From positions 1 to 40,182 of the forward strand of contig MFZZ01000001.1 of the NCBI GenBank assembly GCA_001789555.1: a DNA stretch of 40,182 nucleotides. The letters are read 5' to 3'. The notes beneath the pieces are model-generated. The model saw nothing but the letters and a program-made list of their open reading frames with translations. It was not told the DNA's origin and ran no database searches. This document shows, in pieces, positions 28,083 to 36,772 of the stretch (its first letter is position 1; each line of letters starts with the position of its first letter). The translations under genes were made by a program, and so were the position numbers. The DNA comes from Candidatus Roizmanbacteria bacterium RIFCSPHIGHO2_12_FULL_38_13 (GTDB lineage Bacteria; Patescibacteriota; Microgenomatia; UBA1406; GWC2-37-13).

Positions 28083-28700
28083 ATGGACAAATATGTCATC
28101 GACACAAATCTTTTGTTTAATATGGAAGGCCGGATGGGAATTGGAGACAAAACAGAAACCATCATTAAAAATCTTCATCAGGCTTTCGGACGGGCCAAAG
28201 AAAAAATCTTAATTTATATGCCTCCTAGCATCAAAGAAGAGATAGAAAGTTTTTTTGAAAACCCGAGACAACCTTTTTTACATGATTTTTTTACCGCAGT
28301 GACTATCAAAACCCCCAATTTATCGGAGATTATGGTGTCGTCGTCTGTAATGGCCGAATTTATCGATGAGTGTCGTACTCGAGCCTATCGAGGCATGAAT
28401 GTTGCCGAAGAGAATATCACAAAAGCAGCAACCGATTTTATGGGCCATGAAGAACTGCCAAAAAAAGAGTTTCAAATTGCCGTTGGATCAATAATTAAAT
28501 CCTTCAGAGAACGTTACCGCAATGCGACAAGAACGAACTTTATCGATAGTCAAAGTGATTTTGAAGTCATCATGCTTGCGCGGGAACAAGAAGCCTATCT
28601 TGTTAGTACCGACGAGGGTGTTATTCGTTGGGGACGACGCTTTGGCGTGCAGGAGATGAGTTCTGTCGTTTTTGGAAAAAAGATGCAAGAGTATCTTTGA
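28083..28700 (+). CDS. PIN-domain ribonuclease of the UPF0278/'RNA ligase partner' type; candidate HARP (RNA-free RNase P)
   Basis: MDKYVIDTNLLFN N-terminal PIN Asp; YRGMNVAEENITKAATDF ... IIKSFRERYRNATRTNFIDSQSDFEVIMLAREQEAYLVSTDEGVIRWGRRFGVQEM matches the remembered family pattern (GMRVAEE..., IIRxFREKYRxAxRxxxxDSxxDxxxLLLAxExxAxxVxxDxGIxxWAxxxG). Confidence 0.8.
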   Translation: MDKYVIDTNLLFNMEGRMGIGDKTETIIKNLHQAFGRAKEKILIYMPPSIKEEIESFFENPRQPFLHDFFTAVTIKTPNLSEIMVSSSVMAEFIDECRTRAYRGMNVAEENITKAATDFMGHEELPKKEFQIAVGSIIKSFRERYRNATRTNFIDSQSDFEVIMLAREQEAYLVSTDEGVIRWGRRFGVQEMSSVVFGKKMQEYL

Positions 28701-29298
28701 TGCCAGCGATCTGCCTGTCTTCCTTATCGTTTTTAGAACCTGTTTCACTGCCTGCTGGACTTTCATCATCTGGCATAAGGTATGAAAGCCATTTAATGAT
28801 GTGGTCGGTAAGAGTCAAAGTTGGCTTTTCCTGATAAACGATATGTTCGGCAAGGATTTTCATTACTTGTTTTTTTGTACTGTCTCTTGGAATAACCAAA
28901 TAGGCATGAAAGTAATAAGGTCCATGGGTCACTATGGTAAGAATCTCAAACCCAAAACGAGAAGTAAAATAAAAATGTGAGAGAGCTTCCCAACGAAGAG
29001 TGATGCCGGCAGTCTCCAAGCCAAACTTTGTGATCCTGTTTTCGATCTCTGGTGGCGGAGTAATAGTCAAGACATAAAATAAAAATAATACTGACCAGAT
29101 AGGAATAATAAGTATATGATCACCCAAAAAAAATATTATGACTGAAAGTAGTAGCGCGACAGTAATATAAAAACGCAAAATGTATTTGCTCCTCTTTTTA
29201 TATGCGCGAAGCGGCGCCTTCCACGAATATAAAATCTGTGGATTAAGCGAAGGTGGTAGTGGAGTTGCAGATTGTGATAAAAGATTTTCTTGCGTCAT
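28621..29298 (-). CDS. Two-TM membrane protein, conserved-looking hypothetical
   Basis: 225-aa ORF with central TM hairpin YILRFYITVALLLSVIIFFLGDHILIIPIWSVLFLFYVL; 80-bp convergent overlap with the PIN gene. Confidence 0.65.
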   Translation of the reverse strand: MTQENLLSQSATPLPPSLNPQILYSWKAPLRAYKKRSKYILRFYITVALLLSVIIFFLGDHILIIPIWSVLFLFYVLTITPPPEIENRITKFGLETAGITLRWEALSHFYFTSRFGFEILTIVTHGPYYFHAYLVIPRDSTKKQVMKILAEHIVYQEKPTLTLTDHIIKWLSYLMPDDESPAGSETGSKNDKEDRQIAGIKDTLASFFQKRQNSSPARQSVVPNE

Positions 29299-29396
29299 AC
29301 TATCATTTTCTCTTTTTTTAAGTGAAAGTCAACCCTGCCTAAACTTGATAATTAAACAAGCTTAGTTTATACTGTTCTTTCATAAACTTAACCTTT

Positions 29397-29795
29397 ATGT
29401 TAAAAAACGCGCTGCAGCGACTTATCGGTTCTAAAAAAACAATTAAAACTTATGATCTTCTTAGACTTAAGGCCAAGTCGTACCGTTTACTGAAAAATAA
29501 AGTTGACGACTATCTAAAAGCCTATAAAATTTCTGCGGTCGACTGGATGGTTTTGGGATTACTTCACAAAAGTATTGAAGGGTTAAAATTCGGTGAAATT
29601 GCAACCGAACTTGGTGTTGAGCCTCCATTTGTTACAGAGCTTGTTAACGGGCTTGAAAAAGGAAAGTTTATTGCTGTTAAGGAAAGCCCTCTTGATAAGA
29701 GAAGTAAAATAGTTAAGTTAACGAATAAAGCTACAAAGTTACTATCTGAAGCAGAAAAAAATATGCAATCAAAACTTGCTGATCGACTCGTTTAA
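29397..29795 (+). CDS. MarR-family winged-helix transcriptional regulator
   Basis: DWMVLGLLHKSIEGLKFGEIATELGVEPPFVTELVNGLEKGKFIAVKESPLDKRSKIVKLTNKATKLL. Confidence 0.88.
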   Translation: MLKNALQRLIGSKKTIKTYDLLRLKAKSYRLLKNKVDDYLKAYKISAVDWMVLGLLHKSIEGLKFGEIATELGVEPPFVTELVNGLEKGKFIAVKESPLDKRSKIVKLTNKATKLLSEAEKNMQSKLADRLV

Positions 29796-31136
29796 CCTAT
29801 CGGCAATATCATTTTGTTCTTTTGTAAGTTCTTGATCTTGATCTATCCATTGATCTTCTTCATCATTAAACCACTCATTTGCTTCCATTCTCTTTACAAT
29901 TTGCTCCATACGCGAAATACGCACGTCAATAATCTCATTCACACGATCAATTTCGGTTTTATACTGATTGTAAAACTCCTCTGTTTTTTTAAGATCCCGC
30001 CAACCCGGCTGGATGTTTTTTAATCTCACCAGTCCTTCTTTCCAACTTGCGATTTCACCTGTCCCGTAGTTTGGTGGAACAAAGCCAGCTAGGTGTTGGA
30101 TGACAACCTGTACCGGGCAACCATTTAGAGAACCAACAAAAGTACTGACCCCGATATCATCGTAATCCGGATTTAATAAAAAATCGTGTGCTCCTGGCCT
30201 TTCCAAAAAGGCCTCAAAAAGCTCTTTTGCAGTGTAATAACCTGTCATCGGGAACTCACCAAAAATAATGTTTGAGTAACCTACGTCACCCATTGCCTGT
30301 TCCATTGTATATCTGCTTTTTTTAGCCTCAAAAGAAAAATCGTCATATTTGAGCATCACCTCTGCTCTCAACCTTGCAGATTGTTCAAGCTTGGGATCAT
30401 AGCTTAGCGGGTCTAACTTGTTTTTTCTTCGTTCCTCATTTAGCAATGATAGATACTCGGACGAGTCAAACAACGATTCAAACTCTGTATCAAGATCATG
30501 TGTTGGGTCTCGCCATTTGTTAGAAAATTTTTTTTCCTGTTTTTCAAATGGGATATAATACTCAATATCATTGTAAGAAACCATTCCTATCTGACGAGAA
30601 TCCATACTGATCTTTCTGTTATCGCCGAGCACAAATAACTTGTTCTGCGGCACCTTGAGTTCTTGACAGTCTTTTACTTCGGTGCTGCCAAATGTAGAGC
30701 GCGGTTGTAATATATATGGCTCTTCGATTGACTTACCGTTAACAGAAACAAATCCGTTTCGAATTGAGACTGTGTCACCGGGCAATCCAATCACTCGCTT
30801 AACAAAACCCGACTCATCTTTTTCCTGTTTTTGCAGTTCTTTGGCTGTTTTTTCATTCTCAAAAACAACTATGTCGCCCTTTTCTATTCTTTGCGGCAAG
30901 ACTGTCTGTATTCGCGGATCAGAAACATATCTTTGAAACTCGACAAGTCCTTCCTCGGGAAGCGTAGGCAACATCGAAGCACCGGACACCGGAACTTGCA
31001 CCGGCAATATACCAAACATTTGGAAGATAAACCAACCGCCGATGATAAAGGCGGCAAAGATGACCGTTTTTAGAAGAAAAATTATCAACTTCACCGGCCA
31101 CAATAAAACTTCTATGATGGGATTTCGTTTTGACAT
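29769..31136 (-). CDS. lepB: Signal peptidase I fused to a C-terminal CAP/SCP-like domain
   Basis: SGASMLPTLP (catalytic Ser), VKRVIGLPGDTV (catalytic Lys), LFVLGDNRKISMDSRQIG; then LSLLNEERRKNKLDPLSYDPKLEQSARLRAEVML...YDDIGVSTFVG CAP-like. Confidence 0.88.
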   Translation of the reverse strand: MSKRNPIIEVLLWPVKLIIFLLKTVIFAAFIIGGWFIFQMFGILPVQVPVSGASMLPTLPEEGLVEFQRYVSDPRIQTVLPQRIEKGDIVVFENEKTAKELQKQEKDESGFVKRVIGLPGDTVSIRNGFVSVNGKSIEEPYILQPRSTFGSTEVKDCQELKVPQNKLFVLGDNRKISMDSRQIGMVSYNDIEYYIPFEKQEKKFSNKWRDPTHDLDTEFESLFDSSEYLSLLNEERRKNKLDPLSYDPKLEQSARLRAEVMLKYDDFSFEAKKSRYTMEQAMGDVGYSNIIFGEFPMTGYYTAKELFEAFLERPGAHDFLLNPDYDDIGVSTFVGSLNGCPVQVVIQHLAGFVPPNYGTGEIASWKEGLVRLKNIQPGWRDLKKTEEFYNQYKTEIDRVNEIIDVRISRMEQIVKRMEANEWFNDEEDQWIDQDQELTKEQNDIADRLNESISKF

Positions 31137-31250
31137 GGATATATTATATCGCGCATCGTGTAACGTGTAACGCGAAACGTCACACGAACAAATGATTTGA
31201 GCGAGCGAAAGTTACTCCACGGGGGGATTAAGACTTATTATAATAAGTGA

Positions 31251-32231
31251 ATGACGGAAAGAAACACCACGATCGATTTCTTACGCGGATTTGCAATGCT
31301 CGTCATGGTCGTCATTCACGTCAGCGCTTTCTATTTATCTGACAAAACCACTTATCTAATCTGGGATTATGCTCATTTTGTCGTACCAATATTTACTTTT
31401 TGTTCCGCATATTTATATTTTGAAAAAAAATCAGACGCGCCATTTAACTTCAGCTATATTTTCAAACGCATAAAAAGACTTCTTGTTCCCTACTACATTT
31501 ATCTACTGGTTTATTTTTTATACTTGTTAATTTTTAAAAATCAACCTTTAAATTTTACTTCCGTTTTAAAACAAGTATTGCTTTTTGGCGGCCGAGACCT
31601 AAACTGGCTAGTTGTTTTATTTTTATATTATCTTTTGCTTTTGCCTTTTATTCGTTTTTTAAGTAGAAAATCAATATATCTGTGGATCTTTACGTCAATC
31701 TCTTTTTTATCTACGGTGTTGTTATTGTTTATTAAATTCCCTTTTCATTTTCGTCTCATTATGTGGCTGCCTTGGAGCGCGGTTCTTTTATTTACATATT
31801 TTCTTGTTACCTTAAAAAACAAAATGAGATTTTTAACCATTTCGGCAATATCATGGATATTGATATATTTTATCGGCATATACCTTTTGTTAGGACAAGA
31901 TAAAACACTTGTTTTCACGGAAAACAAATATCCTCCAAACATCTATTATCTTGCTTATGGAATGTTTTGGATCACAGTTTTATATGTATTTCATAACTTG
32001 TTATCGAAATTTATAAAACCTATGCAGCCTTTTTTTGATTTTATGAGCAGATATTCATATTCACTCTTTTTCATCCATTTTTTTTATTTATCAGTCGTCA
32101 TTGGGACATTTAACTACAAAGCGATACCGTGGTGGCTGTTGAGTATCGTTTTGTTGATAGTTTCACTAATTACGCAGTTAGGAATAAATTATCTTCTTAA
32201 ATTTAAAAAACCTACCTTCGCTCAACGTTGA
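31251..32231 (+). CDS. Acyltransferase 3 family membrane protein
   Basis: RNTTIDFLRGFAMLVMVVIHVSAFYLS N-terminus and about 10 TM helices. Confidence 0.87.
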   Translation: MTERNTTIDFLRGFAMLVMVVIHVSAFYLSDKTTYLIWDYAHFVVPIFTFCSAYLYFEKKSDAPFNFSYIFKRIKRLLVPYYIYLLVYFLYLLIFKNQPLNFTSVLKQVLLFGGRDLNWLVVLFLYYLLLLPFIRFLSRKSIYLWIFTSISFLSTVLLLFIKFPFHFRLIMWLPWSAVLLFTYFLVTLKNKMRFLTISAISWILIYFIGIYLLLGQDKTLVFTENKYPPNIYYLAYGMFWITVLYVFHNLLSKFIKPMQPFFDFMSRYSYSLFFIHFFYLSVVIGTFNYKAIPWWLLSIVLLIVSLITQLGINYLLKFKKPTFAQR

Positions 32232-33906
32232 AAAGCGGGCCGACTATTTGTAGATTAGCAGGTGCTCGAAGATTAAATCTATCTTTAAACTCCGACCCGC
32301 CAAATGAGATGCCGTTAATTGTAACTGTAGACGTTCTGCCCGAACCAAAATCTGCGCTTACCGAAATATCGTTTACAGTGGTGATCGCCGAGCTACCAAG
32401 CTCGGATCTTACTTTCTCCGCACTCCAAGTCTCTTTTCCGGCAGGATTAGGTTTATCGGTTTGATACAAATTTTCAGCAGTTGACGAATCTTTTTTAACC
32501 AATAAAAGCGTATTTACAATATCGGCAACCTCCTCTGATTTAAGCCATGCAGATTTATCATACTCATCGCGCCAGCCTTGAGCGGCGTACATACATGGAG
32601 AGTCGCGATCATAAGCGTTGCTGATGACGTCTTGAAAACCGTTGTAAGGACCAGCTCCGTCCTGTAAATTTTTTGTCCAACTTCGCTGTGATCCGCCCCA
32701 CACGACATCATTTGTAAAAGTATATCCACCGGCAGTTGATGCATACCAAGCAGTTATTGGTTGTCCATCTGCGACCATTACTTTTCCCGCTGTTTCTTTT
32801 ACCGCTTGCTCCCATGTACCGCCCTTATTGCCGCCTTTATAAACTTGACATGATTGGGTAGTACAGATCTCATTTGCGCCGTTATTTGTGTATGCAAGAG
32901 CATAAGAACGAGCGGCTACTGCTTGGGATTTGAGCGCTTCGATATGGAAACTATTTGGCATCTCATAAATACCCAACATATACTCTTCAAGATCCATCTC
33001 TCCAAATCCCTGAACTTTAATACGCGCATTGCGGTTCTCAAATGAAATGTTGTTAAAATAAGCGCGTAAAATATCTTCATGACTTTGTCCGGCATTGGCT
33101 CTACCATTTGCGCCATATTGACTCATTCCGATCCTGTGAGGAATGCCGAATGTGAAAAAAGCAATGGCATTGCCAAATCCGGGATTACGATTACGATCAT
33201 CTGTACAAATCAACGGTCCTGCTCCTAAACTTTGAGGTAAATTCAAACTTGCCAGACGCTGTGAAAGTATTTCTTGCTGCTTGGCGGATAACTGAACTAT
33301 CTGTTGTTGTAAATGTCCTTCATACTCTTTTGCACTAGCGACTTCCCCGTACAGAAAATCCGATTGTTTGGCCACTGCTTCTTTGATCGGTATCAATCTT
33401 TCTTTCTCCTCTTCAAGCGCCAGCTTTCGCTCTTCCAGGTCTTTTACCAGAAAAACAACACGAACAATAGACCTGCGGTCACTGTCAAGCAGGGTTTGTT
33501 GGTAAGTGAATTGCTTGAGAAATATCGAAAGATTGTCAGTGACCAAAAGCTGCAACAAAGCATCCTGTTGTTTACCGCGGTTCTTATAAAGAGAAGCGAT
33601 GCGTTGGTCCAAAAGCTTCTTTTGTTCTTTTAACTTATTGTCGCCGGCACGTATGTCAAGCTCTTTTTTTTTGATATCGGTTTCGATTTGGACGACCTGT
33701 GATTTGATGGCGTCAAGCTGCGAGTTTAACTTCGCAAGCTCCTGTTCATTGAGTGCGGTTGCCACTTTTGATGATGACAATGACTTATTTAGTTCGTCAA
33801 GTTGTTTGTTTATATCATCAAGCTCATCTGCCTGCACAAAAAAAACAGTAGCGATGAAAAATAAAGACAAAAAAATGGTAAAAATTATGCTGACAAATCC
33901 TTTCAT
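32212..33906 (-). CDS. Secreted SpoIID/LytB-domain protein with N-terminal coiled coil
   Basis: Signal peptide MKGFVSIIFTIFLSLFFIATVFFVQA, long coiled coil, then FGEMDLEEYMLGIYEMPNSFHIEALKSQAVAARSYALAYTNN. Start chosen at M23 of the ORF track, 6 nt after a TATAAT. Confidence 0.9.
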   Translation of the reverse strand: MKGFVSIIFTIFLSLFFIATVFFVQADELDDINKQLDELNKSLSSSKVATALNEQELAKLNSQLDAIKSQVVQIETDIKKKELDIRAGDNKLKEQKKLLDQRIASLYKNRGKQQDALLQLLVTDNLSIFLKQFTYQQTLLDSDRRSIVRVVFLVKDLEERKLALEEEKERLIPIKEAVAKQSDFLYGEVASAKEYEGHLQQQIVQLSAKQQEILSQRLASLNLPQSLGAGPLICTDDRNRNPGFGNAIAFFTFGIPHRIGMSQYGANGRANAGQSHEDILRAYFNNISFENRNARIKVQGFGEMDLEEYMLGIYEMPNSFHIEALKSQAVAARSYALAYTNNGANEICTTQSCQVYKGGNKGGTWEQAVKETAGKVMVADGQPITAWYASTAGGYTFTNDVVWGGSQRSWTKNLQDGAGPYNGFQDVISNAYDRDSPCMYAAQGWRDEYDKSAWLKSEEVADIVNTLLLVKKDSSTAENLYQTDKPNPAGKETWSAEKVRSELGSSAITTVNDISVSADFGSGRTSTVTINGISFGGSEFKDRFNLRAPANLQIVGPLFNVERR

Positions 33907-33977
33907 AGTATCATTATAAACCACTGGAGAACAGTGACAAACTGGAGGTTGAATTTTATGTATAATGAGCATAAACT

Positions 33978-35003
33978 ATGAAGCGATTTGTAATTGTTTT
34001 GACATTTTTTTTTGTTCTCCTCTCTCCTTCATTTGTATTATCTGAAGAACGTCTAGCAGAATGTGATGAATGTGGATACTGTCAAAGCCAACACCCTCAA
34101 GTAATATCAGAAGGCTGGATAAAAAACTGGAAAAAATGTCGTGATTGTCTATATCCTGATGTCACAAAAGGTGAACCAAGTGCAAATCATACTTTGAAGG
34201 TAGTTGAACCAACAGGCAACTTGTCTCCCGAGGAAAAAAAGGAACTGGCAAGACCAGTGCAACCAATCCCGGGTAAATACTATACCCAGCTTGGCTGTAT
34301 TGATACTACTTTAAGCACATTTAAAGATCCTGGAGCAGCAGGTGGATTACTCAATTTTTTACTGACTAAGCTTATCTTTCCTGTCACCGGAGTACTTGGG
34401 TTTCTTGCCTTGCTTTATGGAGCATTTCTTCTCATCACGGCGCAGGGCAACTCGATGCAGATACAGATAGGCAGAAGTTATATAGTCGGATCTATAATCG
34501 GACTCATATTTGTATTTTCTTCGATCTTACTGGTTTCACTCATAGGACGGGATATATTGAGGATACCTGGGTTTAATAAATACGATACTAATATCGTAAT
34601 AAATGCCAGCAACCATTCAAATGGCCCGGATGTTGACAAAGTTGACGCTCCTATTATGAAAATAACAATTAACAATGATCCAGCAAAAACCAAATTAATA
34701 ACTTTGGATCGAAATCTTTATAGTCTGAAGGATCATACTGCTTTTTTTTCCAGCGCTGTTGTGTCTGATGTTGACAAGATTAAAGTCGAGTTCATAAATG
34801 ACTACTGCAAGAAGCACACAGCTGATCCGACAGACCCACTTAATTGGTGTGGCGAAATTGTTCCCCCTGCTGAACCGGCGGCTGATGTTAATATCTACGT
34901 TCAGTCGATAAAGATTAACGACACACCCTGTAGTGAGTATTCTGTGCCGATGCCCACACCACTCTACTCTAATGGACATTCGGTTACATGTAAGAAGTGG
35001 TGA
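33978..35003 (+). CDS. Secreted membrane protein with VirB2/TrbC pilin-like two-TM core
   Basis: Signal peptide, CxxC motifs (CDECGYC, CRDC), GGLLNFLLTKLIFPVTGVLGFLALLYGAFLLITAQGNSMQIQIGRSYIVGSIIGLIFVFSSILLVSLIG. Confidence 0.7.
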   Translation: MKRFVIVLTFFFVLLSPSFVLSEERLAECDECGYCQSQHPQVISEGWIKNWKKCRDCLYPDVTKGEPSANHTLKVVEPTGNLSPEEKKELARPVQPIPGKYYTQLGCIDTTLSTFKDPGAAGGLLNFLLTKLIFPVTGVLGFLALLYGAFLLITAQGNSMQIQIGRSYIVGSIIGLIFVFSSILLVSLIGRDILRIPGFNKYDTNIVINASNHSNGPDVDKVDAPIMKITINNDPAKTKLITLDRNLYSLKDHTAFFSSAVVSDVDKIKVEFINDYCKKHTADPTDPLNWCGEIVPPAEPAADVNIYVQSIKINDTPCSEYSVPMPTPLYSNGHSVTCKKW

Positions 35004-35009
35004 GCAGGA

Positions 35010-36002
35010 TCAAAGTATATAAATCAATAGGACAATCGCAGTAGTCCACAAGAAGATCGTTGCTAACAAAGGTTTGTCCGTAGTAATGATCTTTTCCGGC
35101 CTCTCCCCTTCTTCACGCTCGTATAATAGCTGGGCATAACGTGCAATTCCGTAGACAACAAACGGTATGGTGATCATCATGAGCTTACGAGCCTCCAGGT
35201 TCGGGAATAGTTCGGGAATTATGCGGATAATATCTTGCTCCTCACATTCATCCACATCCTCTGCCGACATATAAAGACGATCGCAAACCGAATTGTCCCG
35301 AAAAATAGTTTGCTGCGATGGGTCAATATAGAGCGTGTATGTATACATAGCATAAGAGACGATGGTCAGGGAAGCGAATGTGGTTGCCATAAAATACAAA
35401 AGATGATTTTTGTATCGATAAAGAGATATACGAGTACCTTCTCCTTGGGTCACAAGCTCCGCGTGACGTTTGATAGTTGCCATAAAAAGTGAGATAAAAA
35501 ATATTGTCATGATAAGCCATATCGGTACATGGTACCCGGTTGCGACTACGCCGCCCCAGGTTCGAAGTACGAAGGAGAGAGAGATTGTAAAAATATCAAC
35601 TACTGGATAACGCTTCAAATAAAGAGAATAAAAAAAATGAAGAAGTAAAAAAATAACAGCCAGGAAAAAGAATGAGATCGAAAACGAAAGTGAAATAAGT
35701 AGCGAAATCACAGTTAATATAAAAACAATAAAAGTGGCTTGAGGTATAGTAATAGCGCCCGACGCGATAGGGCGATATTTCTTCATCGGATGTTTTTTAT
35801 CATAGTTGTAGTCGATGATGTCATTTAAGATGTATGACGTAGATGAAAGAAGACAAAATATCAAAAAAGCATATGTTGATTGAGTAAAAAGTCGTGGATC
35901 AAACAGTTTTCCGGTAAACAAAATCGGTGCAAAAACTATGAGATTTTTTATCCATTGGTTGACTCTCAAAGCCCGGGCATAAACCAGAAGTTTTTTTTTC
36001 AT
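35010..36002 (-). CDS. UbiA-family prenyltransferase (decaprenyl-phosphate phosphoribosyltransferase-like)
   Basis: LRVNQWIKNLIVFAPILF, SSTSYILNDIIDYNYDKKHPMKKYRPIASGAI (NDxxDxxxD), polytopic. Confidence 0.9.
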   Translation of the reverse strand: MKKKLLVYARALRVNQWIKNLIVFAPILFTGKLFDPRLFTQSTYAFLIFCLLSSTSYILNDIIDYNYDKKHPMKKYRPIASGAITIPQATFIVFILTVISLLISLSFSISFFFLAVIFLLLHFFYSLYLKRYPVVDIFTISLSFVLRTWGGVVATGYHVPIWLIMTIFFISLFMATIKRHAELVTQGEGTRISLYRYKNHLLYFMATTFASLTIVSYAMYTYTLYIDPSQQTIFRDNSVCDRLYMSAEDVDECEEQDIIRIIPELFPNLEARKLMMITIPFVVYGIARYAQLLYEREEGERPEKIITTDKPLLATIFLWTTAIVLLIYIL

Positions 36003-36028
36003 GTTTGGTCATTATTATACCATTATGA

Positions 36029-36325
36029 CTAGATCACACGAAGCAGCCTGAAAAACATAAAGGCGATAAGATAGAATAAGATTACCTGGAAAATTGGCAT
36101 ATATAGTGTTAAAAAAATCGTTATCAAAGCAAGGATAAAATATGCTTCGTTGTGAATTGCCGGCAATAAACCTTTAGTTACAAGCATGAGAATTGTGATT
36201 GTCAGCAATGTTTGTTTATCAAACCACCAAATTGGCCAATCAAATAAGAGCGCCAATCCAAGTAATAATGTAGCGATTATAAGAAATATTTCTTTGGTGT
36301 CAAAATAAAAAGGTCCAAAATACAT
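36029..36325 (-). CDS. Small hydrophobic membrane protein
   Basis: 98-aa ORF with 3-4 hydrophobic segments. Confidence 0.6.
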   Translation of the reverse strand: MYFGPFYFDTKEIFLIIATLLLGLALLFDWPIWWFDKQTLLTITILMLVTKGLLPAIHNEAYFILALITIFLTLYMPIFQVILFYLIAFMFFRLLRVI

Positions 36326-36366
36326 ATGTTTTTATACTACCTAACTATTTATGTTGGGGCAAGAGG

Positions 36367-36771
36367 TCACTTGATAGGAACAAAAATTTTTAACGTTTGA
36401 CCGTTGTTTAATGTGATTGTTTTTGCTTCAAGTTGTGTTCTTGACTCGACTTTTACATGAACCATTTCTGTGGTTTCGTCCTCTGCGGCATATACTCCTT
36501 TTGAAATCTGTCTGTAAGACAGGTCTTTGTTTAAAGGAAGTTGTTGCATGAAGGCTAGTTCGATTGCTTTGTCCCTTGCCTGTGAGTCAAACGGATATCT
36601 AATATAAGCATACATAGTGTAAGGAACAATTTTTAATACTGCCTGGACTTTTGGTTTCATTGCCGAAGTATCCCTCACAAAAATTTGTGGTGCAACAAAG
36701 TTTACAATTAAAAAAGAGAGTATAAGTGACGATAGTATTTTTAATCTAAATAACAATTTTTTATTTCTCAT
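36367..36771 (-). CDS. Hypothetical secreted/anchored protein
   Basis: Start moved to MRNKKLLFRLKILSSLILSFLIVNF (TM/signal), 1 nt after the upstream gene's stop. Confidence 0.65.
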   Translation of the reverse strand: MRNKKLLFRLKILSSLILSFLIVNFVAPQIFVRDTSAMKPKVQAVLKIVPYTMYAYIRYPFDSQARDKAIELAFMQQLPLNKDLSYRQISKGVYAAEDETTEMVHVKVESRTQLEAKTITLNNGQTLKIFVPIK

Positions 36772-36772
36772 A

